From positions 131,285,663-131,349,662 of the forward strand of contig CM057000.1 of NCBI GenBank assembly GCA_029891345.1: a stretch of DNA of 64,000 nucleotides, in the 5' to 3' direction. The notes below the pieces were generated by a model. It saw only the letters and a list, made by a program, of their open reading frames with translations, was not told where the DNA came from and did no database searches. Every line of letters starts with the position of its first letter. The first letter of the stretch is position 1. Positions 10,609-20,693 of this stretch are shown piece after piece. The position numbers were made by a program, and so were the translations under genes. The stretch comes from Dryococelus australis. Taxonomy: Eukaryota > Arthropoda > Insecta > Phasmatodea > Phasmatidae.

Positions 10609-10874
10609 TAATGTGTTATCAGTATTATGACGAGTTACTGTCAGAAAATTTAATGATTTTAATATGTGTAATATATGTAAATTTTAATGTGTTGTAAAAT
10701 TGTTTTAATGTATTTTATATATTTTAACTTTAAAATCATTATAATGTTTTATTAGTATTATGATGAATTAATGCAAGACAATTTTAATGATTTGAATGTG
10801 TGTAATATATGTAAATTTTAATGTGTTGTAAGATTATTTTTATGTGTTTTTATATTTTAACTATATGTGTATTT
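10609..10874. repeat. Two-copy tandem duplication, ~133 bp
   Basis: AT-rich unit beginning near AGTATTATGA, found at 10621 and again at 10754, each followed by TGTGTAATATATGTAAATTT. The copies have diverged, so the duplication is not recent. The stretch 10451-10608 shows nothing else. Confidence 0.75.
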
Positions 10875-11089
10875 TAACTGTTGGAATTTTAATGTGTTGT
10901 AATAATTGTAAATTACTCAGGTCAAATTGTTTTAATTGAGTTAAAGGTGATTTTAAAATGTTTAATGCATGCATTCTTGGTGATTTTAACAACTGTAAAC
11001 AGCAGGCTCTCCAATCTTAATATTTTATGTGTGTATAGTTTAGTGTTAATAATGCACGACACAAGTCGGAAAGGAATATTTTCCCCTTT

Positions 11090-12180
11090 TATTGCTAATG
11101 CCAGATGCTGGGGGAAAGGCCCGTTTGTGAGATTTTCCAAGGAGTGTAAGGTGTTGCAACACACTATGGGAGCTCTGATTGTCTTCGGGTGGGAGGAGCT
11201 CCCTCCCCGTTGAAAGGCACTGGAAGGGAAAAGGGACGGTGGCCGCCGCTCCACCTGAAAGGTCTTGGTCTGATGAAGAAACCGGCCTGTAATGGGTGTA
11301 AGGCTGTCCACGATAGCCTAGGGCATCATGTGACTATGCCCAGTGATTCAGTTGTGACAGGTGACAAATGGAATGACTGAGTCTTCTCTGTTGGCATGGA
11401 TGCTGGAATAGCACAGCGCAATCCTGCATTTAAAGGGTGTAAGGCGAGTATCATATCAAGGGGCTCGTGCCCGGTGGGAATGCCCGAGACTAAGGGATAG
11501 GACTTCCCTATGCTGAGGTGAAACAGCATTCCTCCCTTTGGAGAGAGCATATGGACAATGAAATGTCGGGGCTACTGCCAAGCCCAAGTATTGGAGCCCA
11601 TATGCAACATGGTTCCTGTAATAGTCAGTTATGCGCAAGACTATAGCCTCTGCTGACTTTGGGACCACACCTTCTTGCGGTACTGCTGGGTGACTCTTTC
11701 GAGAGTCAGCAAACATGGGCTACCCATGGTGTTCCCTATATCAAGCTTATTAGCTAATAGTGGTATATGCCTCTCAGACGAGTACAGACACGGCAGATAG
11801 TGACGATTCTGATGGGAGGCGGGCCGATTGACTCCTTTGCGGTTAGACTGTTGGGGTCCAAAAGTATGGGTCTTAGTGAAGGATCCAAAGACATAATGGT
11901 AATGGACAAGAGGCTTGGTGAGCAGGGAAGGTGTGGGCCGGTCTTATGCAGGTGACTTGGCGCGCATCTTCCCTGGTAAACCGGGCTTTGGAAAACCCAC
12001 AAGTGTCATGAAAAGGAAGGAGTAGCATAGGGTGTCCTCCGAGCCCGTGTCAAGGGTTTTCCTTGGCAACTGGTCACGGTGGGAAAGGACTCGTGTGGAC
12101 GGTGGTTGAAAGATCGCACCGGCGTGTCTATATCTTTGACAAGGCACAATTAATATCACTAAGAGAATGACAACACCATA
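11090..12180. other. GC-rich non-coding island
   Basis: Composition is clearly richer in GC than its surroundings and it contains no long open frame on either strand. It may be the untranslated end of a retroelement or another dispersed repeat, but I recognise no motif that says which. Its edges are soft. Confidence 0.35.
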
Positions 12181-12379
12181 TTACACTTGGGGTAATTAGA
12201 GCCGGCTGGTAGGCAGATAGTGGACCTTATTTCCTTAAGACTCAACGAGGCTGAGCCTAAATATTCAAACAATAAGGATTTATATCATAACTTCAGTGAT
12301 GGCGACCAGTTGAGGACTGGAGCAATAACAATCTTATATTATGTTATGTAGCCTAATTATTTTGATTGGCTACCTGCCC

Positions 12380-12508
12380 ATGCACATTGCCACTGCCATT
12401 AGCGGGTTAACTATGGACGTTAGACTATTAGTTCCTTGATGAAATATGCTCCATTTGTACTTATCTGCCACCGAATTGTGTATATTATCATTTTTCGTGA
12501 AAATCCGG

Positions 12509-12520
<12 letters not shown>
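12380..12520 (-). repeat. Inverted copy of the mariner-fragment leader
   Basis: On the minus strand this matches 4434-4560: both carry TTCACGAAAAATG, TAAGTACAAAT, CATAGTTAACC and GGCAATGTGCA in the same order. It ends against a TG/TA microsatellite just as the 4.4-kb copy begins at one. Confidence 0.75.

Positions 12521-12602
<82 letters not shown>
12508..12602. repeat. (TG)n(TA)n(CA)n microsatellite
   Basis: Short TG run, about 60 bases of TA repeat, then about 22 bases of CA repeat. Confidence 0.95.
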
Positions 12603-12603
<1 letters not shown>

Positions 12604-12687
12604 TATATCCATGTGTATCGGTATCTCTGTTATTTACAAGTTGTTGAGAGCGCTCGTGGGAAGAATAAAGTGAGTTATCTCAGTCTG

Positions 12688-13110
12688 CTCCTATTTGAAA
12701 TGTTCTTTTTTAATATATTCCTTTCGTCTCATGTCGATCTTCAGATGTATAATAAAACGCATGTTTCCTCCTTTACTGGCCTGAAATATGTACTGCAAAG
12801 ACTTACGACGATTGTCGTTCGTCATGCTGAGAGATAAGCAGTCCGATTTTGCCCACCGAATCTGTACACAGCTCATGGCCTCGGTTTGAAGCTGGATGAA
12901 ATGCTCTACCGTTCCCGGTGCTGACACAAGAGCACTGTCTTGTTCCTGCAGACTTTTACTCATTTCGTTGTCTGGACCAGGCTTTGTAGGGGTGTTAATT
13001 AGTTGCGAATACAAGGAGATTTCGCTGTACTCGACTTGCTCCGCGAGTGTGCTGTTTTGGAAAGGGGCGCACACAAAATTTACTCTTAAGCAGAGTCCGA
13101 AGTAAAGAAC
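12688..13110 (-). CDS. Possible exon, unrecognised protein
   Basis: The minus strand is open from 13110 to the stop near 12688. The composition looks protein-like (segments LAEQVEYSEISLYSQLINTP and TEAMSCVQIRWAKSDCLSLS) and not like the AT-rich chance frames nearby. A strong donor site CGTC/GTAAGT at 12807/12806 would end an exon after the residues NDNRR. I do not recognise a family. There is no matching partner exon that I can see within the window, so this may be an isolated exon, a pseudogene piece or chance. Confidence 0.3.
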
Positions 13111-13638
13111 TTAAAAGTCTATCCATCAGTGTCATAAAAGATATCCTTTAAACAAGAGGTTTTACGAAGACGGTGTATATGTTACGTACATATTTATTCA
13201 GTGCAATGATTAGTAACTTTCTAGTGTACTATGTAAACTTTTTTTTCAAAGAAGAGAAAATAAATTATGAATTGGTTACAAAATAGTTACCATTTACGTA
13301 TTGCGGTATATTTTACTATCGTAACAGGGAATTTTGTTTTTGCATGAAGGTGTGCTGTTCACACCCTGTTTACTTCCCACATAAATTGACACATATGTAT
13401 ACATATGCACATGCAAACACGCATATATTATATATACAGTATAAACAACACATTTATGCGCTCACATAAAGCATCGGCAGCTTACCATTAATTGAGCACT
13501 TTTAAAACCGACCATTTAAAAAATTCACTAGCTCTACATATTACTAAAATTTCTGTCTCGAAATTCAGTGGGTTAAACCAAATTCGTTAAGGGATGGAGG
13601 TCTTAATTAAATAAAAGATTAAATTATAATTTCCTGAT

Positions 13639-13644
13639 TTTATT
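13639..13644 (-). promoter_or_regulatory. LTR polyadenylation signal AATAAA
   Basis: AATAAA on the minus strand in the downstream part of the LTR, the expected place for the retroelement's poly-A signal. Confidence 0.5.
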
Positions 13645-14105
13645 TACAACTACTACAACCAAAATCCTCTCGACCCAACATCTCGCCACATATTTACTAT
13701 CACTTACTGTATATAATTAATTATGGCAATTAATACAATTTATAATTACTTCAAAAAATCAATGAAATTAAATGATTAAATATCAGTCCTAATACACAGT
13801 GAACCAAAACATATCGAATAATTTTATAAATAATGTGTCCAAATTTGACAGTTCCAATATTTACAATAAAATCAATATTACATGTTCATTCAGTCCTACC
13901 TCAGTTTAGTCCATCTCCCGCAAGTCCGCAATGTTCTGGAATTCTCCGAGTGCCCTCACGTAATAGCCTACACTCGTCGGGTCCACGCCCTCTCGTCCAT
14001 TCACACCACGAACACTTCATCCGTCCGTACCCTTCACCGATGTCCCGGTTACCGCACTCAGCCCTAAGTCTTCTATCAAGACTATTGACCGCTGGAGTTC
14101 TGCCG

Positions 14106-14113
14106 TATTTATA
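14106..14113 (-). promoter_or_regulatory. LTR TATA box
   Basis: TATAAATA on the minus strand; the corresponding position of the 48-kb LTR copy reads TATAAGTA, so the element is conserved between copies. Confidence 0.55.
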
Positions 14114-14754
14114 GCGTTGTAGGCCGTCATCCAGAAGTTTTGCTAATTCCCTAGTTGCGCCGAGTGTCCTAGTTCCCAGAATATTCTTGTGCCTCCGCTA
14201 CATTTGTCGGCATCTCTGGCAGGGGAGAGGAGTGGCTGTGACGCCAGCCGGGAGCCACTGTCAATCATTCCCGGGCTTCCCCAGAAAGAGAGGGTTGATG
14301 AGGGGGCGAAGGGTCAGCCCTCCCGCAGTGCTGGCCTACTCGTAATGGGAACTCGTCTGTGTGAGCTCCCGCGCGTAATAATATTTCAACGGGCACGGAC
14401 CGACATTCGCCCAGTAAAGTTGGTAACGGAAAAAAAAAGGGGGGGGGGGAGTGATTACATTTCCGACTTTGAATTAAAAGTGTTATGTAAACACCTGCCA
14501 ATACAGATTTTTTTTTGTTTTCTAATTAGTATTTTAATGGATGAAAATTTAACAATGGGTAAATTAGTAAAATCTTTACTTTTCTAATAATTCCACAGTT
14601 TCACTTGACCGGCGCATGAATAAAGTGATCAGCCTTATGGCAGTGTTAATTTTACATATGGTGGTTTTATATACAACACGCATGCAAGTACATCTCAAGC
14701 ATGGCCTTAAAAAGTGCTCAGTTTACCTTGCACAGCCTATGCATGTACTATATA

Positions 14755-15767
14755 CAGGATTCTTGGAAATTCCCCTTATAAACTCCTAGGACTTGTAGAG
14801 GGGACTGAGTAGATGATCTTTTGAATAGGAACACATGTCTGGAAACATGCCGTTTCCATGCTACAACTATTTCAAATCAGGTATTTTACACATGACCGTC
14901 TAGAATACCTGCCCACACATTGATAGAAAATCTGTGCTGGACATGCGTGGTATTAGGGTTTTCGTCTGCCCAAACATGTCTGTTTCTAGAATCGAGAACA
15001 GTGGATTTACATTCATCTGTGAACAGAACGCAACGTGGGAACGGGTTCATCGATGAAGCGGTGCAGGAACCACGTGCAGAAGTCAACACGTGGTGCAAAA
15101 TCGGCTGGACCCAAAAACTGTACCCTTTGGAGGTGGTAAGGATGTAATTGTTGTTCATGCAGAACCTCCTAGACGATGCTGGGAGCAACACCCATCGCAC
15201 GCGCAATTGTTCGCGTACTCGCTGACGGACTCTGTTCAACGTGATGCAGTATAACCTCTTCCAATTCGGGATTGCGGCGTCTCTTTGGAGCACCACAGTC
15301 GTTCCTGTGGGCGGTAAAGGTACTTCGTTCTCGGAGCCGTTGCGTAACTGTGACAAAAAAGGGTATGCGATGATGTCGCACGTTGTGGATAACGCTCTTG
15401 ATACAGCCGGCGAGCTGCTCTTCCATTACCTTCAGCTGTGCCATACACAAGGATCATGTCTGTGTATTCCGCAAACGTGTACTCAACCATGTTAATCGGA
15501 GACACAAAGGCGCGTGCAATGGAGCTCGAGGCAGGGTAGACCTCGCGTGCCATCAGGTGATTGTCTGAATTAATGTACTGCCTACCCGGTTACATACCAA
15601 CATAAGCACATCCAAGACATTGCTCATTCCTTCAGCAGAAGTGGATCTGAAATGGTTGTAGCACGGAAACGGTACGTTTCCGGACATGGGTTCCTATTCA
15701 GAAGATAGTCTACTCAGTCCCCTCTACAAGTCCTAGAAGTCTGTAAGGGGAATTTCCGAGCACTCTG
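14755..15767 (-). mobile_element. Internally deleted Tc1/mariner-like element, long TIRs
   Basis: A 1013-bp element flanked by TA on both sides (14753-14754 and 15768-15769), as expected for Tc1/mariner. Terminal inverted repeats are long, about 127 bp (14755-14881 and 15641-15767), and share GGAAATTCCCC, TAGGACTTGTAGAGGGGACT and GGAAACNTNCCGTTTCC. The interior holds only the N-terminal half of the transposase, so the element is non-autonomous. Confidence 0.9.
14886..15491 (-). pseudogene. DUF4817-type mariner-like transposase, truncated
   Basis: Start taken at the ATG at 15491, which gives MVEYTFAEYTDMILVYG, the usual N-terminus of this family; an ATG at 15553 further upstream is less likely. 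The helix-turn-helix region follows (NGRAARRLYQERYPQR, then after a frameshift QRLRERSTFTAHRNDCGAP and STRTIARAMGVAPSIV). After another frameshift comes the first catalytic aspartate, LFTDEC (about 15030), then SRNRHVWADENP and FSINVWAGILDGHV. There the sequence meets the inverted repeat: the rest of the catalytic domain, with its second and third acidic residues, is deleted. It would bind DNA at most and could not catalyse transposition. Confidence 0.85.
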
Positions 15768-15769
15768 TA

Positions 15770-16155
15770 CATGCATTGGTGTATGTATACAAACGACTGG
15801 ATCTGTCCTTGCAAAGGAACTAGTATGTAATACTCAGCGCGTACAGACGTACCACGCAAGTCACAAAGAGTCTGTGAGGTCTGGCTGGAATGAATCGTGC
15901 TGACAGTTGGAGCCCATAAAACGTCGACTCCACGCCGTTCCGAATCGTTTGAGGTCCAGATTCGCAGCTGCCTGTGACGTCACCGGCTGACTGTTGGCTG
16001 GAGTAACGAAAGACTTGTTGACAGTTTCGCAACACAGCTGCTGGTGCCTTGCACGCGTTGACAAGCACGTTGCAACGTATGGCACATACAACCACTTCCT
16101 GACTCAAGGCGGGCCGGGCCTTACACCGAGGCAACTTCTTGCGATGACGTCATGC
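15770..16155. other. Spacer, nothing recognised
   Basis: Moderately GC-rich sequence between the mariner-like and hAT elements. Short overlapping open frames are present but none shows a family motif. Confidence 0.4.
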
Positions 16156-16163
16156 AACTTGGT

Positions 16164-16975
16164 TAGGGTTACCAGACGTCCTCTTTTACCCGGACATATC
16201 CTCTTTTTGAGGCCTTGTGAATTGTCCGTCCGGGTTTTACAAAAAAAATCGAAATGTCCTCTTTTCCAATAAAAGTGAAAGACAGCAAAGCTTTACTTAT
16301 TTGTTGGTTTTTATGTCCTTAAACATATAGTAACTGTGCCAATGAACTTCCTGCAGAAGTGCAAACTTTTTGGACAATACTGTATACATATATTTATTGT
16401 CTTTATCAACACTCCTATCTTTTTTCCTGGCTGTTTTTTTTTTTTACATGTATAAGTTGAGGAGTGCCTAATCTAATCCAAATTTCAGAAATTAATTGCA
16501 AGGAAATAGAAACCTACAAGCACAAATAAAATTGTTATAGAAATAAAATATAAATATATCTGAACCTGAGCTGTTTCGAGAGTAATTAACTGCCAATCAA
16601 AATAAATACGTGTCCAGTGCTTATTTGCACATGTGTTTTGTGTAAACACTTATTATTTGTCCGCAAAATATTCTGTAGTGCCTACAAACTAAATGAAATC
16701 GACTTTCATATTCAGAGTGAATATGATTATCGATTTATCTGATTACAAGAAAAATATTTCATATTATTTAAAGACCTATACAGAACCGATTTTTGGATAC
16801 AATTTTGTGACGTAATATACAGCTGACCTGCGACATGATATAGAGATTTTGTATATTTCCATTGTAAAATTGTGCGTCCACTTTATTCGTGTCGTTTTCT
16901 AGCAAGTGTCCTCTTTTTTAATACTAGTTACCAAAACATGTCCTCTTTTTGAGTACCACGTATACAGCAACCCTA
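16164..16975. mobile_element. Non-autonomous hAT element, 812 bp
   Basis: Ends are inverted (TAGGGTTACCAGACG on the left; CAGCAACCCTA on the right), with sub-terminal inverted GTCCTCTTTTT blocks. A perfect 8-bp direct repeat AACTTGGT flanks it at 16156-16163 and 16976-16983; 8-bp duplications are the hallmark of hAT transposition. There is no transposase frame inside. Confidence 0.88.
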
Positions 16976-17558
16976 AACTTGGTCGCATGCGATATGTAGA
17001 ACGTGGTTCTCCTGTATCGCAGTCAATTATAACGTACCATTATTTGGAATAATAATCAATAAATATATTTATTTTAGCCTTAGACGTTAAATTCCGAGTG
17101 CGGTGGAACATACACGCTGTGTTTATTACTTATATGGCAATATCTATTTTTTTTTTATTGGCTACAGGATGAAAAATGGCTGAGAGAAAAATTAACTAGG
17201 GCTTCAAAAGCGCCCGCTTTACCGTGAAACTATTAATTTTATTGAGTAAAAATCTGTGTAAAAAATAGCACATTAGTGCAACGCAAATAATAAAATTTGG
17301 AAATAAATCAATAAAAATATGAAAATCACTGTAAATGCGCAAGCAGAATTTTTTAATGTATAAATAGGATATTTAATTTGCAAGCTGCATCTGCAACAGA
17401 ACAACTGGTTCCCTCCATTGCAAACAGCTCGTCGAATGCGACATGGCCGCCAAGGAAGTTGTGTACGACTGTTCGCGTACGACAGAACGATCGCTTGCGA
17501 CTTGTAGGTGAGAGTTGCTTCGTCGTACGGCAGCCTTTCTTTACAGGAGGCTGCTCCA

Positions 17559-18158
17559 GTGTAAGGCTTCTTACGCAATACAAAACTTTACCATTTGACT
17601 TTACGTTTCCTTTCCTCTGACGAAACCACCAACACACAATGCAATTGCAAAGTCAGAGTTCAGACAATTGAACATCGGTTCTGCGAGCTTCGTAAAAAAT
17701 GCGTATCTTGCTATGTAAATAATTACGATATTATCCAGGGAAGCATTTTACGTACCTTTATTCAAAAATATCCTTAAAATTTATATTAGAAGTTTATTTC
17801 AAAACAAATACTCATTTGTTTACTTTATTAAAATATGTCAATTCATATATTTCCTCTTCACATTATATTTGTTTGCCATTTATTTTATTTAAGACGAGCT
17901 TTGATTAATATACCGAGATTAAACTCTCTCCCTACAGTAAAATAATGCACTTTCCAAATAACCTCTGTTAGATTCTCGGCAAAATGGCTGCGTGAATTTG
18001 ACTTTAAATTTCAACTTTTCGAGACCGTGAAGCCAACAGTGCTTGACTTAACCTTTGGCAGTTCCATTGTGTCAAGCTCCATAAGAAACAACATGTCGGA
18101 AAGCAAACGTAAAGTCAAATGTTAAAGTTTTCAATTGCGTAAGGGCCTTGCGGCTATC
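17559..18158. repeat. Long inverted repeat, arms ~85 bp
   Basis: The left arm (about 17559-17640) and right arm (about 18064-18158) are inverted copies; the best core is TTTGACTTTACGTTT with CTTACGCAAT just outside. The loop is about 420 bp and AT-rich. Possibly a foldback or MITE whose exact ends I could not fix. Confidence 0.65.
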
Positions 18159-18307
18159 CCATTCCGTGTGCCTGTCGCTCGAACTGCTTTGCAGAGTGGT
18201 TGACGTCCGGTTTCTTCTACGAAACTGCTCGACGTGCGCTCGATGTACTGAGCTACCGAAAGAACGCACACTTCAGTGGATGCCTGTGGATTACTTTCAA
18301 CTTGAAA

Positions 18308-18580
18308 CTGTGAAATTATTAGAAAAATAAACATTGTACAAGTCATTTTTACACTGCGATGCATTAAAAAGTACAGAAAACGAGAGAAATAATTTAAGTT
18401 ATCAGAAATGGTTGCCTAATACTTTTTTTCGACGTTAAGATACGGAACTACTTTCCCCTCCATCGTTACCAACCTTACTGGACACATTTCATTCATTGCG
18501 CCCGTTAAAATATACGCAGGTAGGGTCAGTGATTTTTTCTAAGGTTGATTTCAAAAGTGATCACTTTATCGTGAACAGCC
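18308..18580 (+). mobile_element. MITE family A, 5'-truncated copy
   Basis: Matches the right two thirds of full copies, ending ATCACTTTATCGTGAACAGCC. The SINE at 18614 lies 33 bp beyond its end. Confidence 0.8.
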
Positions 18581-18613
18581 TTTACTGCTGTAAAGGATAT
18601 TCTTCTGACATCG

Positions 18614-18868
18614 GGAGCCACGGTGTCTTAGTGGTTAGCCTGCTCACCTCTCCCCAAGGCGAACCGGGTTCAACCCCCGGCCGGGTCACCGGAATTTCGC
18701 AAGTGGGAATCGTGCCGGACGACACTGTTGGTTGGTGGGTTTTCTCGGGGATGGAGCGGTTCCCCGCCCTCTCATTCCAGCGCTGCTCCATACTCACCTC
18801 AATCACCACATCGCCTCTCAAGACCTCGTTGTCGAGAGCCGCTCAAATCTCTACATTCTTCACTCACT
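18614..18868 (+). mobile_element. tRNA-Gly-derived SINE
   Basis: The 5' head resembles tRNA-Gly(GCC), with A box GGTGTCTTAGTGG and B box GGGTTCAACCC. The body contains GTGGGAATCGTGCCGGACGA and the tail ends near CATTCTTCACTCA. Imperfect 11-bp duplications CTTCTGACATC / CTTCTGGCATC flank it at 18603 and 18869. Confidence 0.88.
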
Positions 18869-18976
18869 CTTCTGGCATCACTTTAGAAATCATAAGCAAA
18901 ATACAGTGCAGGTCAACCGCGCTACTCCCATGCACCGGGCACTAAAGGCAACCACTAAAGGGTATAAAGAGATAAA

Positions 18977-19383
18977 GGCTGTTCACGATCAAATGAGGAC
19001 TTTTGAAAGCCCTGCTTACGATCTACTTGTATGCACGTTGTGTATTATTCTGAATTATGTAAGATTAACATTGTCACGGGCCTCAAAACATTATTCATGC
19101 GTCGGTCAAGTGAAACTATTACAAAAGTAAACATTTAACAAATCTGCACACTTTTACACTTCAATGCATTAAAAAATCACAAAGAGAAAGAAATTATTTA
19201 AATGATCACAAATATTTACCTGACACTTCTTATTCGACTTAAGATACGGAACTACTTTCCCTCCATCGTTACCAACTTTACTGGGCGAATGTCACTCAGT
19301 GCGCCTGCTAAAATATATGCAGGTTGGGGTAGTGACTTTTTCAAAGGTTCATTTCAAAAGTGCTCACTTTATCGTGAACAGCT
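18977..19383 (+). mobile_element. MITE family A, full-length
   Basis: 407 bp, terminal inverted repeats GGCTGTTCACGAT... / ...ATCGTGAACAGC. Open frames in it are fortuitous. This copy sets the plus orientation used for family A here. Confidence 0.88.
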
Positions 19384-19604
19384 TTAGAAAGGACAAATCA
19401 CTTTTGCGTTGAAACGCATGTAATAAATGGGTGGAAAAAATGTAGAAATAGTATGGTCCAACAAAAGGAAGCTATAGACCAAAATAAAAGAAAAAGGAAA
19501 ATCAGTAAAAACAAAGGATAACATATACCTAGGCATTTCCCAGAAAGAGTACAGTTGTAGGGGTGGAAATTCACAAATGCGTGGTTCAACCTATGTTTGA
19601 TCTT

Positions 19605-19831
19605 AAAAAAAAAAAAAAATATGTGGCGAGTTTGCTGGTGATATTTTCAAGAGATGGCACACTAGACACTTCACAGTTCAGCTCCACAGGTACAATGATG
19701 ATAATACCAGGTACGATCCTCAGTCCTTTGTTGTACGTGGTCCTGATGGGGCGGCAATCAATTGGAATGATGTAGGCCCAGGTGGTTCAACTGTTAGGGG
19801 GTGTGGAGTGGGCAGGGGCATGAGAGAGTGA
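19605..19831 (+). pseudogene. Coding-like fragment, unrecognised
   Basis: Following a poly-A run, the plus strand reads about 70 codons with a strongly protein-like composition (CGEFAGDIFKRWHTRHF, then HRYNDDNTRYDPQSFVVRGP, then INWNDVGPGGSTVRG) to a TGA at 19829-19831. There is a TAA immediately upstream and no start codon, so it is at best an exon or a pseudogene fragment. I do not recognise the family. Confidence 0.3.
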
Positions 19832-20120
19832 GGCATTCTGTCTGGGGTAGAGGACATGAGGAAATATTATAGCGAAAAAGATTGAGTGAATAGAGTGTCT
19901 TTCCAACAATGTAGATATGATAGGCTATATAAGGTGTTTGTTGAGGATGACCCTTGATATTTGACAGTGTCGATCATGGTCCATGAAGCAGAAATTAGCG
20001 GTAGGACATGGCTGATGGTTGGTGAAAAAAGATGACTTAAGTGTTGAGTAGACTGGGGAAAATATCCCAAGGCATAGAAATAGGCAAGTCAACGTAGGGC
20101 ACTGGGTATGCACATCATAA

Positions 20121-20690
20121 AGTAGGCTTCACTCGATGGAAGATGAGTGCCAAAGTTGCGCGAGATGCCGACCTTGCACGAGAATTTCTTGCACAAGTTT
20201 GTGTGCAAGGCACATCTTGCACGAAATGAGGAGATAGAGCAGGTCCTATTTTGTTCGTGCAAGGCGACGCAAGTTGTGATCCTATTGGTCCTTGTACGCT
20301 GGTCATGTGACCTGTTGTAACATCAACCATACAGTAAAAGGAAATCATAATCTCTGAGGAGTGCGAAGAGGAATACAGGGAAATAAAACATTGCTGGAAA
20401 ATAACTTTAAAACGTGGATTGGAGTTCAGACATTTTGCTGAGAATAAAATTGAAACAATTACATTTTGGAGGGATAGCATTGAAACAAATACCTTGTTAA
20501 AGTAAGCAACTTCATATTTTGTGTTACTCACCAGGGCTATCAGGTAATTTTGATGCGAGAGAGTATTCATTTTATTTATCTGCGTCTGCGTGTGAACTCG
20601 TTTCGCATGAAATTTAGTTGGCATTCTCGTACGAAAAATGTTCATACGAAATCTTGCGCGAAATGCATCTTGCATCATGTGAAGCCTGCT
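20121..20690. mobile_element. PIF/Harbinger-like MITE, 570 bp
   Basis: Terminal inverted repeats AGTAGGCTTCAC (20121) and GTGAAGCCTGCT (ending 20690), flanked by TAA on both sides (20118-20120 and 20691-20693). A 3-bp TWA duplication is typical of PIF/Harbinger. The ends also carry several copies of CAAGATG/GCGCGA-type short motifs. A 187-codon minus-strand frame spans the whole element but shows no transposase motif. Confidence 0.75.
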
Positions 20691-20693
20691 TAA

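Larger units (their letters stand above)
13542..14380 (-). mobile_element. Solo LTR, 839 bp
   Basis: On the minus strand it starts TATTACGCGC (canonical TGTTACGCGC in the 48.6-kb copy) and ends TTTTAGTA (TAGCA in the 35.2-kb copy), so the family ends are TG...CA. ATAT flanks both sides (13538-13541 and 14381-14384). No internal retroelement genes remain, hence a solo LTR. Copies of parts of it lie at 34720-35168 and 48340-48633. Confidence 0.8.
13476..14738 (-). mobile_element. MITE family A copy split by a solo LTR
   Basis: Left piece 13476-13541 and right piece 14385-14738 together give about 420 bp, the standard length of family A in this window. The left piece starts GGCAGCTTACC and contains GAGCACTTTT; the right piece ends AAAAAGTGCTCAGTTTACC...CAGCC. 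The gap is exactly filled by the LTR at 13542-14380 plus its 4-bp duplication. Confidence 0.8.

Noticed and set aside
12370..12837. Open frames of over 70 codons on both strands through the TA/CA repeat
   Set aside because: They consist largely of IYIYIY and HTHTHT produced by the microsatellite; there is no coding content.
18496..18945. 149-codon plus frame and similar frames at 46002-46406, 52123-52533 and 59321-59668
   Set aside because: All coincide with SINE copies; similar peptides from different copies only reflect the repeat.
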